From: JACPSX01 sp035288405 [NCBI: bacterium]
GTDB taxonomy: Bacteria; JACPSX01
Direction of reading: 5' to 3'
Length of the DNA stretch: 5,642 nucleotides
NCBI GenBank assembly: GCA_035288405.1
Contig: DATEAK010000269.1
Span: 1-5,642 of the forward strand
This document shows, piece by piece, positions 1-5,642 of this stretch (its first letter is position 1; each line of letters opens with the position of its first letter). Position numbers and translations under genes: made by a program. The notes below the pieces were generated by a model. It saw nothing but the letters and a program-made list of their open reading frames with translations, was not told the DNA's origin and searched no databases.

Positions 1-37
1 GGCGTCCTTGACGCCGCTGTCCACGGGGATTGTGCAG
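1..37 (-). pseudogene. Displaced 3'-end fragment of an aldolase/SDR gene
   Basis: Read on the minus strand these bases encode CTIPVDSGVKDA, nearly identical to the C-terminus of the intact aldolase/SDR protein (CTIPVDGGVKDA). The DNA matches 1558-1594 at 35 of 37 positions; the differences are at 18 (synonymous side of the pair is at 31; position 18 changes Gly to Ser in the conserved VDGG turn). The match stops at 38, and upstream in the same frame there are only four unrelated codons before a TAG at 49-51, so no gene body remains. The original stop codon would lie just outside the left edge. It is a remnant, not a functional gene. It could be the displaced original gene end after an insertion, or the tail of a decayed tandem copy. 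Confidence 0.75.
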
Positions 38-407
38 ATCAAGTCATTCTATTCCCCCCTTTTAGGGGATATTACCTCTCGCGGCCCGTTATTATCACGT
101 TTTTCACCACAGGGCACCTCACCCCGTCCCGACAACCCGGATTTTCGCTCCTTCCGAAGAGTTCCGAGGACAACCCGGATCATTGGACGGCTGACACCAG
201 GCAGAATATTACGCTATATCCCAACAGGCTGCCGCAAACCTTCCGTTCACCCTTCGACTGTGCTCAGGGCGAACGGAGGAAGTTCTGAATTTGCTGATGA
301 TCTTCCCTCCGTGGTGAGCCCGTCGAACCACGAAGCCGAATTTTTCAGGATCTTTCGAATGAACGTACCAAAGAGAAATAGGATCACAACAGCACTTCGT
401 GATCCTA
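38..407. other. Non-coding, repeat-bearing spacer downstream of fic
   Basis: I see no supportable gene in these 370 bases. The open frames crossing them are low-complexity translations with no recognisable motif, and one of them starts inside the displaced gene tail in antisense. The stretch contains a 12-bp exact direct repeat, GACAACCCGGAT, at 131-142 and 169-180, a small C4/G4 stem at 56-68, a hairpin repeat at 242-277, and an inverted repeat at 377-409 at the fic stop codon. It appears to be the non-coding flank of the fic segment that separates it from the displaced aldolase/SDR tail. Confidence 0.6.
242..277. repeat. Palindromic intergenic hairpin repeat
   Basis: Arms TCCGTTCACCCT (242-253) and AGGGCGAACGGA (266-277) pair at 11 of 12 positions around a 12-nt loop; the only mismatch is at 249/270. 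The core, CTGAGC-ACAGTCGAAGGG with GAACGG on the flank, resembles a short palindromic repeat often scattered between genes in environmental bacterial genomes. On the minus strand it reads as the familiar spurious peptide PFALSTVEG. The pairing is seen directly; the dispersed-repeat identity is from general knowledge and not checked. It lacks a T-run on either side, so it is not an obvious terminator. Confidence 0.5.
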
Positions 408-409
408 TT
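377..409 (-). terminator. Perfect 11-bp inverted repeat at the fic stop, possible terminator
   Basis: AATAGGATCAC (377-387) and GTGATCCTATT (399-409) are perfect reverse complements separated by 11 nt. The outer arm overlaps the fic TAA stop (408-410), a typical place for a transcript-ending hairpin. On the minus strand the sequence after the stem is only moderately T-rich (TTCTCTTTGG), so an intrinsic terminator is possible but not strong. A further copy of the arm, TGATCCTATT at 420-429, sits inside the last fic codons and can pair with the same partner, which suggests a repeat or binding site as an alternative role. Confidence 0.4.
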
Positions 410-1466
410 AATCGATCCATGATCCTATTCTCTCCCACTCCGCATCACGCCCCTTCCCGAGGCAACGAACCTTCTTTTGCTGTTTGAGATCCATAAGGGC
501 TCGCTTCAAAGTCGGGTAGCTCACCCCGGGACAGGCGCGCTGAAGCTCGCCGAACCGGAAACGGCTCGGCAGACGTTTGATGGTTTGCTGGACCATCTCC
601 CTCTTGGCACCTCTGGCCGTGGTGACTGTTCCGACCCGTTCCTCAAATTCTCTGTAAGCGGCAATAAGTGTCCCCAAGAAGTAGTTCCACCAGGGACGCA
701 AGTCGTGCTTGGCTTCGTGCCATTCCTGAGAGCTTTTCAAGAGCACTTCATAGTAGGTTTCTTTGCTTTCCTCGACAATCCGCTCCAGGCCGATGTAACG
801 GCCCACCTCGTAGCCAGCCTGGTAGAGCAAAAGGAGGGTCAGCAAGCGGCCAATTCTCCCGTTGCCATCCCAGAAAGGATGAATGCACTCGAAGTCGAAG
901 ACAAAGGAGGCAATCAAGAGAAGCGGCTCGGCTTGGCGGTCGTCGACGGCCCGGTGGTAGAGAGAGCATAGTTCCTTCATGAATTCTGGTGCTGCCAATG
1001 CCGAGACAGGACGGAAGCGGACGACCTGTCTTCCATCAGGGAGAATTTCCAGAATCGCGTTATCCTTCTCCTTCCACCGGCCACCCTTTTCCGAGGTGTG
1101 AGCGTACATCTGCCGGTGAAACTCAAGGATGAGCTTGGGATTCAGCGTCATGCGCTTTGCATTTGCGTGGATCTCGGCCAACACATCTCGATAGCCCGCC
1201 ACTTCCTCCTCGGAACGTCCTTTCGGTCTGGTTTTCTTCGTGACAATCGCTTCCAGCCGGTCTGCCGCGACAGTTATCCCCTCGATCCGGTTGGAAGACT
1301 CAACGCTCTGGACCACCGCCACGCGCTTTAAGGTTTCCAGGATCTCAGGTGATTGTTCCTGGTACAAGTTTTGACGGCCCCGGAACTCACCCAGAGCACG
1401 CACCATCATTAAAAGATTCTGGGAAATCGGTTGTTCCAGTAGGTATCCGTGCTCAAAAGAGCGCAT
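408..1466 (-). CDS. Fic family protein (probable AMP-transferase) with C-terminal winged helix
   Basis: This 352-residue protein carries the complete Fic catalytic motif HPFWDGNGRIGR at residues 196-207, with the catalytic His196 and the phosphate-binding GNGR loop intact. Fic enzymes usually transfer AMP from ATP to a hydroxyl side chain of a target protein. An inhibitory-helix motif of the (S/T)xxxE(G/N) type, S58-NRI-E62-G63, lies N-terminal to the Fic core, as in class II Fic proteins, where the Glu blocks productive ATP binding. A flap-like segment (QVVRFRPV, about 147-154) precedes the core. Residues about 285-345 look like a winged helix (FGELQRACPGVSYPTLKRALMDLKQQKKV). No signal peptide or membrane segment is seen, so it is probably cytoplasmic. 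The ATG has AAGGAG five bases upstream. The gene follows the aldolase/SDR stop by 79 nt and is flanked by a duplicated tail of that gene, which suggests it was acquired. Target unknown. Confidence 0.93.
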   Translation of the reverse strand: MRSFEHGYLLEQPISQNLLMMVRALGEFRGRQNLYQEQSPEILETLKRVAVVQSVESSNRIEGITVAADRLEAIVTKKTRPKGRSEEEVAGYRDVLAEIHANAKRMTLNPKLILEFHRQMYAHTSEKGGRWKEKDNAILEILPDGRQVVRFRPVSALAAPEFMKELCSLYHRAVDDRQAEPLLLIASFVFDFECIHPFWDGNGRIGRLLTLLLLYQAGYEVGRYIGLERIVEESKETYYEVLLKSSQEWHEAKHDLRPWWNYFLGTLIAAYREFEERVGTVTTARGAKREMVQQTIKRLPSRFRFGELQRACPGVSYPTLKRALMDLKQQKKVRCLGKGRDAEWERIGSWID

Positions 1467-1471
1467 TTCGG

Positions 1472-1477
1472 CTCCTT
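1472..1477 (-). promoter_or_regulatory. Ribosome binding site of the Fic gene
   Basis: The minus strand reads AAGGAG, then CCGAA, then the ATG at 1466-1464. The strong match and five-base spacing fix this start. No convincing -35/-10 pair was found in the 79-nt gap upstream, so the gene may be read through from the aldolase/SDR gene. Confidence 0.8.
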
Positions 1478-1545
1478 GTGGGTTGAAGGTTCACCGGCTT
1501 TGAGTGGAGGGGTCTGATCGCGGCCCGGGATTTCATTGGAATAGG

Positions 1546-3612
1546 TCACCTCGGGAAGGCGTCCTTGACGCCGCCGTCCACGGGGATCGTGCAGCCGGTG
1601 GTCTTGGCGGAAGCGTCGGACGCCAGAAAGCAAACTGCCTCTGCTACATCTTCAGCGGTGACCCGGGTGCGCAGGAGATTTCTCTGACGGTAGAATTCTT
1701 CCAGCTCCTCGGGCTTAATGCCGTGGGCCTTGGCGCGGCGCTCCCTCACCTCGGGGTTCCAGAGCTTGCTCCCTTCGAAGATCGCATCGGGATTGACCAG
1801 GTTCACCCGGATCCCAAGCTCCGCCGCTTCCAGAGCCAGAACCTTGGCAAGCTGGGTCTCGGCGGCCTTGGCGGCGCTGTACGCGGCGAAATCTTTCCCC
1901 GGCGAGAAAACGTTCTTCGATGAAACAAACACAAAGCTCCCGCCCAGGTTCTGAACCTTCAAGATCTTGAGTGCTTCCCGGGCCACCAGGAAATGCCCCG
2001 TCGCGTTCACGGCCAAGCTGCGGTTCCAGTCTTCCAGACTCAACGAATCGATGGGATCCACGTGAGCCAGGCCCGCATTGGAGATGATGAGATCGATCCC
2101 CCCGTAGGTAAGCACCGCTTTTCGGAACCCCTTATTCACGGAAGTCTCGTCGGTCACATCCATCGGCACAGCCACCGCTCTCCCCCAGCCGTGCTTCCGG
2201 ATGATTTCTTCCGCCAGGCTTTGCACCCCGGCCTCATCAATGTCCGTGACCACCAGGTGAGCTCCGGCTGCAGCGAGGCGGTGGGCGATGGCCCTGCCAA
2301 TGCCGCTGGCCGCACCGGTCACAAATGCAATCCGGCGGGAGAGAGGAGCTTCCGGAGGAGCCAGTGTGAGCTTGTAGAGCTCCAGGGGCCAGTATTCCAT
2401 GTCGTAAATTTCTTTCTCGGTGATGGAAGAATACTTCCCGAGAGACGCTGCTCCCTTGATCACCGAGATCGTGTGCACGTAAATGTCCCGGGCCATGCAA
2501 GCCTCCAGAAGACTTTTTCCAGTGGCCAACAATCCGATTCCCGGGATCAGGAGAACACGCGGATAAGGATCGTGAGCAGAAACTTCAGGCATCCGGTTGC
2601 GTTCAACGAAGGCCAGATAATTTTGGGCGTACTCTTCCAGCAACCGGGGAATGCTTTCTTTGAGTGCCTCGACACTTCTCGGGCTGGTGAGCGGAACGAA
2701 GAGAGGTTTCCCTTTCGTGCGCAGCACATGGTCCGGAGTCGCGGGGCCGATTGGGGAGAGGGCTCCCGCTTCTTCGGAGTTCACGAACTCCAGAATCTCC
2801 GGGCGGTCATCGTGGAGAAGGATCATGCGCTGCCGGCGGCTCATAGCCCCGCGCAGCACGGGAGCCAGTGCCGCCACATGTTCCCGGCGCCAGCCGGATT
2901 TATTTTCCAGCGCTGGCAGCACGGTCAACGGAGAACGCTTCTTGAGCCCCTGCTCGATGTACTGCTCGGCCCGGCTCACGATCTCGATCGTGCGATTGTA
3001 GGCTTCCTTGGCGCTTTCCCCCCAGGTGAAGAGCCCGTGCTTCTCCAGCACCGCACCCGGTGCGCCGGGAGACTTACCAACTTCTCCGGCTACCAGCTTG
3101 GCAAGCCGGAAGCCGGGCTGCACGTAGGGGATGAAGACCATTTCTTTTCCAAGAGCCTCTCGCACCACGCTGCGGCCGTTGTCGAGGTTCGTGAGAGACA
3201 GAATCGCGTCGGCGTGAGTATGGTAAATGTGAGGATAGGGGAGAAAGGCATGCAGTAGGGTTTCAATGGAAGGGCGGGCCGCTTGAGGCTCCATGAGCGT
3301 GTGGGCGAGGTACTCGACCATCTCTTCGTCGCTCATCTCTTCCCGCTCCAGGAGGGGGAGCACATCGTCCAGGCGCACACCGGGAAACTGCCGGGCTTCG
3401 ATGGTCTTGAGATCGGAGCCGCTCCCCTTGATGCGCAGCACCCGGGTTTGCCTGCCCCGGAAGTCGGTCTCGTCCAGCTTCATGCCGGTATTGCCCCCGC
3501 CCCAGATCACCAGGCTCTCCTCCTGGCCGATCAAACGGGAAGCATAAAGGAGCAGGTCCAGGCCCTGCAGTTTTTGAGCCTGCTCATCGGACCAGCGGTT
3601 TTCCACAGTCAT
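1546..3612 (-). CDS. Bifunctional class II aldolase / short-chain dehydrogenase (rhamnulose-1-phosphate aldolase type)
   Basis: With the ATG at 3612 the protein has 688 residues, the usual size for this fused family. The N-terminal class II aldolase/adducin domain (about 15-240) has WGGGN (37-41), KGSGSDLKTI (62-71), the metal-binding HTHAD (His131, His133) and a third likely ligand, His192, in EKHGLFTWG. A linker leads to a C-terminal Rossmann dehydrogenase (about 425-688) with TGAASGIG (432-439), Asp457 at the end of strand 2 (suggesting NAD), NAG (512-514) and the catalytic set Asn536, Ser565, Tyr578, Lys582. The C-terminus PVDGGVKDAFPR is family-typical. Characterised relatives split L-rhamnulose 1-phosphate into dihydroxyacetone phosphate and L-lactaldehyde and oxidise the aldehyde; the substrate here is not proven and no other rhamnose gene is visible. 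The ATG has a close GGAG two bases upstream; an in-frame TTG at 3639, abutting the corA stop, would add nine residues. Probably cytoplasmic and co-transcribed with corA. Confidence 0.92.
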   Translation of the reverse strand: MTVENRWSDEQAQKLQGLDLLLYASRLIGQEESLVIWGGGNTGMKLDETDFRGRQTRVLRIKGSGSDLKTIEARQFPGVRLDDVLPLLEREEMSDEEMVEYLAHTLMEPQAARPSIETLLHAFLPYPHIYHTHADAILSLTNLDNGRSVVREALGKEMVFIPYVQPGFRLAKLVAGEVGKSPGAPGAVLEKHGLFTWGESAKEAYNRTIEIVSRAEQYIEQGLKKRSPLTVLPALENKSGWRREHVAALAPVLRGAMSRRQRMILLHDDRPEILEFVNSEEAGALSPIGPATPDHVLRTKGKPLFVPLTSPRSVEALKESIPRLLEEYAQNYLAFVERNRMPEVSAHDPYPRVLLIPGIGLLATGKSLLEACMARDIYVHTISVIKGAASLGKYSSITEKEIYDMEYWPLELYKLTLAPPEAPLSRRIAFVTGAASGIGRAIAHRLAAAGAHLVVTDIDEAGVQSLAEEIIRKHGWGRAVAVPMDVTDETSVNKGFRKAVLTYGGIDLIISNAGLAHVDPIDSLSLEDWNRSLAVNATGHFLVAREALKILKVQNLGGSFVFVSSKNVFSPGKDFAAYSAAKAAETQLAKVLALEAAELGIRVNLVNPDAIFEGSKLWNPEVRERRAKAHGIKPEELEEFYRQRNLLRTRVTAEDVAEAVCFLASDASAKTTGCTIPVDGGVKDAFPR
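1558..1594 (-). repeat. Direct repeat: intact copy of the gene tail found at 1-37
   Basis: This is the 3' end of the intact aldolase/SDR gene and is repeated in the same orientation at 1-37 with two substitutions (1575 versus 18, 1588 versus 31). Similarity ends abruptly at 1594/37. Its leftward extent beyond position 1 cannot be seen. The two copies bracket the fic gene and its non-coding flanks, at an offset of 1557 bp. Confidence 0.85.
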
Positions 3613-3639
3613 TTCTCCAGTCGGTACGGGTTCAGGCAA

Positions 3640-4716
3640 CTACAACCACTTCTTGCGCCGGAAGTAGAAAAGGAACGCCAGCGCCACCGCCGCCATCAGC
3701 CCCAGAGCCATCGGGTACCCCCAGACCCAGTTCAGCTCGGGCATGTTCCAGGGGCTCTTGGCGGTGTTGAAGTTCATCCCGTAGATCCCGGCAATGAAGC
3801 TCAGAGGAATAAAGAACGTCGTGATGATCGTCAGCACCTTCATGATCTCGTTCAAGCGGTTGCTCATGCTGGACAGGTAAATGTCCATCAGGCCGGTGCC
3901 GATTTCCCGATAGGTTTCCAGGATGTCCAGGATGCGGATGGCGTGATCATAGCAATCCCGCAGGTAAACCCGAGTTTGTGATGAAATCAGAGGCGACTCC
4001 TCCCGCAACAGGCTGTTGATCGCATCCCGCTCGGGCCAGATGGCACGCCGCAGGTTCAGAAGTTCCCGCCGGGTCTGGTGGATTTTCTGCAGGGTTTCCC
4101 GGCTTGGTTTTTCGGCCACCTGATCCTCGAGGTCTTCGATTCGTTCCCCCAGGGATTCCAGGACCGGGAAAAAGCCGTCTACGAGAGTGTCGATCAAGGC
4201 ATAGGCAAGATAGTCCGCTCCCGAGCGGCGAATCGTCCCCCGATTGCTGCGAATCCTCTCCCGCACCGGATCAAAAACATCGCCGGGTCTTTCCTGAATC
4301 GTCACCAGAAAGTTCTCCCCCAGGAACAGGCTCACCTGCTCGAACTCAAGCCGATCCTGCAGGGCAACGCGGATGAAGACCAGGAAGTGGTACTTCTCGT
4401 AGTCTTCCACTTTGGGGCGCTGGGAAACGTGCAGGACATCTTCGAGAGCCAGCGGGTGGAGATGGAAGACTTCCCCGAGCCTGGAGAGGAACTCCAGATT
4501 GTGAATGCCGTCCAGGTGGATCCAGGTCACCCGCTTCTTGCCCAGGTACGGGAGACAATCTTCCACACTGGACAGCACTTTCTCCTCGAGCGCCTCCTGG
4601 TCATATGAGAACAGGGTTATGGAGACGGGCACCTCAGGAACAACCGCGGGAGGAACGAGGGTTCCCGGGGAAGTTCCCGGCGGATGGTAGCGGTGCTTCC
4701 AGATCTGCATGGTCAT
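3640..4716 (-). CDS. corA: CorA-type magnesium/cobalt transport protein
   Basis: This 358-residue protein (ATG at 4716) matches the CorA family, homopentameric inner-membrane channels for Mg2+ and Co2+. The long cytoplasmic N-terminal domain (about 30-285) includes the conserved HPLALEDVLH segment (87-96) and the acidic helical stretch VLESLGERIEDLEDQV (about 185-200). Two C-terminal membrane helices (about 292-310 and 331-351) bracket the signature YGMN (312-315) and the periplasmic-loop residues MPEL. The tail FRRKKWL is basic, as expected for the cytoplasmic end. A TTG start two codons earlier is possible, but the Shine-Dalgarno AAAGGA touches that TTG and sits six bases from the ATG, so the ATG is preferred. 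The N-terminus is Pro-rich (HPPGTSPGTLVPP). The gene ends 27 nt before the aldolase/SDR ATG, which suggests an operon. Confidence 0.95.
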   Translation of the reverse strand: MTMQIWKHRYHPPGTSPGTLVPPAVVPEVPVSITLFSYDQEALEEKVLSSVEDCLPYLGKKRVTWIHLDGIHNLEFLSRLGEVFHLHPLALEDVLHVSQRPKVEDYEKYHFLVFIRVALQDRLEFEQVSLFLGENFLVTIQERPGDVFDPVRERIRSNRGTIRRSGADYLAYALIDTLVDGFFPVLESLGERIEDLEDQVAEKPSRETLQKIHQTRRELLNLRRAIWPERDAINSLLREESPLISSQTRVYLRDCYDHAIRILDILETYREIGTGLMDIYLSSMSNRLNEIMKVLTIITTFFIPLSFIAGIYGMNFNTAKSPWNMPELNWVWGYPMALGLMAAVALAFLFYFRRKKWL

Positions 4717-4722
4717 GGACAA

Positions 4723-4728
4723 TCCTTT
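4723..4728 (-). promoter_or_regulatory. Ribosome binding site of corA
   Basis: The minus strand reads AAAGGA, then TTGTCC, then ATG at 4716-4714. Six-base spacing favours this ATG over the TTG that directly follows the AAAGGA. Confidence 0.7.
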
Positions 4729-4758
4729 GAAAATCTCCCGGTTTCCTCAAGTCCGGCT

Positions 4759-4787
4759 AGTTTATTATGGGGGGGAACCTGAATCAA
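4759..4787 (-). promoter_or_regulatory. corA: Candidate corA promoter with a C7 spacer tract
   Basis: On the minus strand TTGATT (4787-4782, four of six bases of the -35 consensus) is followed after 17 nt by TAAACT (4764-4759, four of six bases of the -10 consensus). The spacer holds seven consecutive C (plus-strand G, 4769-4775). A better -10 match, CATAAT at 4769-4764, is only 12 nt from the -35 candidate. Placement about 40 nt before the corA start is suitable, but the boxes are weak. Confidence 0.35.
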
Positions 4788-4828
4788 CCCCGATCCGAAA
4801 AAAATCGACGGGCAGCATATCGAAACAC

Positions 4829-4858
4829 GGAATGAGTTATAATAGAAACTCCAATTCC
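4829..4858. promoter_or_regulatory. Imperfect dyad overlapping the ligase -10 box, possible operator
   Basis: The left arm GGAATGAGTT (4829-4838) is the reverse complement of AACTC (4847-4851) plus ATTCC (4854-4858), with a two-base CA interruption in the right arm and an 8-nt centre. The dyad covers the TATAAT box at 4838-4843. A protein bound here would block that promoter, so an operator is plausible. The symmetry is visible; the function is inference. Confidence 0.35.
4838..4843 (+). promoter_or_regulatory. -10 box of the divergent CoA-ligase gene
   Basis: TATAAT matches the sigma-70 -10 consensus exactly and lies about 58 bases before the ATG at 4901, leaving a leader of roughly 50 nt. 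The -35 position (around 4815-4820, GCATAT) is a poor match, so transcription may need an activator or rely on the -10 element. Confidence 0.5.
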
Positions 4859-4887
4859 CCAAAGAGAAGTTCGTTCCAATTGCCTCC

Positions 4888-4893
4888 AAAGGG
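4888..4893 (+). promoter_or_regulatory. Ribosome binding site of the CoA-ligase gene
   Basis: AAAGGG is followed by seven bases and the ATG at 4901. An in-frame GTG at 4895 lies almost against this site and is therefore less likely to be the start. Confidence 0.6.
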
Positions 4894-4900
4894 CGTGATC

Positions 4901-5642
4901 ATGAACAAGTCTATTTTTAGCGAATCCTCTCTCAAAAGCAAATATTGGAACCCGTACACGGAAACCATGCCGCGGGAAGAGGTCAACGCTCTGCACTTGA
5001 AGCGAATTCAAAAACTGATCCGCTATGCCTACACGCATGTCCCTTTGTACCGCAACCTCTACAACCGGGTGGGTTTGAAACCCGAAGACGTCCGCACCCT
5101 CGAAGACTTCGATCGCCTGGTCCCCACCATCGACAAAAAGGAACTGCTCGATGCCCAGTCAAAGAATCCCCCTTGGGGGGAGGCGGCTGCGCTCAGCGAG
5201 GACGCCCTTCTGTACCGCTACCAGACTTCGGGCTCTACGGGGGTTCCCCTGGTCATCCCCATCTCCTACTACGACTCGGTCCGCTACGGGGACCAGTGGG
5301 CTTACGGTTTCTGGGGAGTGGGACTACGCCCCGGGCATTCTTTTTATTTTGCGTTTCCCTGGGGGACCTTTATCGCTTTCTGGAGCGCCTACTGGGGAGT
5401 CCGTAGAATCGGAGGAACCGTCTATTCCGGAGGGGGAGCGTCCACGGAGATGCGCCTGAAGCAGATTCTGGAATACAAGCCCACGGTGTTCCTCTCCACT
5501 CCCACCTACGCCCTCTACGTAGCGGAAAAGGCCAAAGAGGCGGGAATCAACCTGAGGGAGATCGGAATCAAGGTTATGTATCTTTCCGGGGAGCCCGGGG
5601 TCAGCATCCCCAGCACCCGTCAGGCCATCGAGGAAGCCTGGG
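4901..5642 (+). CDS. Phenylacetate--CoA ligase family protein (PaaK-like), 3' truncated by window edge
   Basis: The frame is open from ATG at 4901 to the right edge, giving 247 residues of an enzyme that usually has about 430. It belongs to the ANL adenylate-forming family: such enzymes activate a carboxylic acid with ATP to an acyl-AMP and then form the CoA thioester. The N-terminus (LKRIQKLIRYAYTHVPLYRNLYNRVGL, about 33-59) and the YRYQTSGSTGVPLVIP segment (105-120), containing the ATP-phosphate-binding loop TSGSTG, are typical of PaaK. STPTYALYVAE (199-209) and SGEPG (229-233) followed by SIPSTRQAIEEAW are also typical. The rest of the adenylation core and the C-terminal lid domain are outside the window. 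The true substrate may be phenylacetate or another aryl or short acid. It is transcribed divergently from corA across a 184-bp gap and no aromatic-degradation partner is visible. Confidence 0.93.
   Translation, partial: MNKSIFSESSLKSKYWNPYTETMPREEVNALHLKRIQKLIRYAYTHVPLYRNLYNRVGLKPEDVRTLEDFDRLVPTIDKKELLDAQSKNPPWGEAAALSEDALLYRYQTSGSTGVPLVIPISYYDSVRYGDQWAYGFWGVGLRPGHSFYFAFPWGTFIAFWSAYWGVRRIGGTVYSGGGASTEMRLKQILEYKPTVFLSTPTYALYVAEKAKEAGINLREIGIKVMYLSGEPGVSIPSTRQAIEEAW

Noticed and set aside
131-180. Two GACAACCCGGAT units considered as the start of a CRISPR or tandem array
   Set aside because: Only two 12-bp copies exist, 38 bp apart, with no third unit; too short and too few for an array.
247-438. 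A 63-codon minus-strand open frame overlapping the fic 3' end
   Set aside because: It begins within fic in another frame and ends in the palindromic repeat, giving the peptide PFALSTVEG typical of that repeat, not of a protein.
8-487. A 159-codon plus-strand open frame at the left end
   Set aside because: It starts inside the displaced gene tail in antisense, crosses hairpin repeats and ends inside fic. The composition (rich in R, P, S) and lack of motifs suggest chance.
1993-3258. A 421-codon plus-strand open frame opposite the aldolase/SDR gene
   Set aside because: It lies wholly antisense to a gene with clear catalytic motifs, and its translation shows no domain or motif. High GC third positions in the real gene suppress stops in this frame.
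3283-3981. A 232-codon plus-strand open frame crossing the aldolase/SDR and corA junction
   Set aside because: It is antisense to two well-supported genes and carries no recognisable domain.
4784-5038. An 84-codon minus-strand open frame across the divergent promoter region
   Set aside because: It covers the consensus -10 box and the 5' end of the CoA-ligase gene in antisense, and shows no motif.

Overview
The window looks like chromosomal DNA from a moderately GC-rich bacterium. The protein families (a PaaK-type acyl-CoA ligase, a GMN-type CorA channel, a fused class II aldolase/short-chain dehydrogenase, and a Fic protein) would suit a metabolically versatile anaerobe such as a Desulfobacterota (deltaproteobacterial) member. 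That placement is inference from protein style only; no rRNA or other marker gene is present.

Layout. Three genes run leftward on the minus strand: corA (start about 4716), then the fused aldolase/SDR (start about 3612, 27 nt after the corA stop), then a Fic-family protein (start 1466, 79 nt after the aldolase/SDR stop). Spacing and shared direction suggest one transcription unit, read from the 184-bp gap between corA and a divergent plus-strand gene. That divergent gene, starting at 4901, is a phenylacetate--CoA ligase family protein cut off by the right edge after 247 codons. The gap carries a consensus -10 box (TATAAT) for the ligase, an imperfect dyad over that box, and a weaker corA promoter candidate whose spacer contains a run of seven G/C pairs.

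Left end. Positions 38-407 have no convincing gene. They hold a hairpin repeat of a kind common in environmental genomes, an 11-bp perfect inverted repeat at the fic stop codon, and a 12-bp direct repeat. Positions 1-37 match the last codons of the aldolase/SDR gene (1558-1594) at 35 of 37 bases in the same orientation, but upstream of this tail the homology stops and an in-frame TAG appears. So the fic gene and its flanking non-coding DNA lie between an intact gene end and a displaced copy of that end. This is the pattern left by an element inserted at, or recombined into, a gene's 3' end. No integrase or transposase is visible.

Functional links. CorA (divalent cation channel) and the aldolase/SDR (a metal-dependent aldolase fused to an NAD-type dehydrogenase) are adjacent and probably co-transcribed, but no pathway connection is evident. 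No other sugar-catabolism gene is in view. The Fic protein has an intact catalytic motif and an N-terminal self-inhibitory motif, so it is probably an active, self-restrained AMP-transferase. It looks like an accessory gene rather than part of the metabolic unit. I see no clearly undescribed multi-gene system here; the strongest anomaly is the duplicated gene tail flanking fic.
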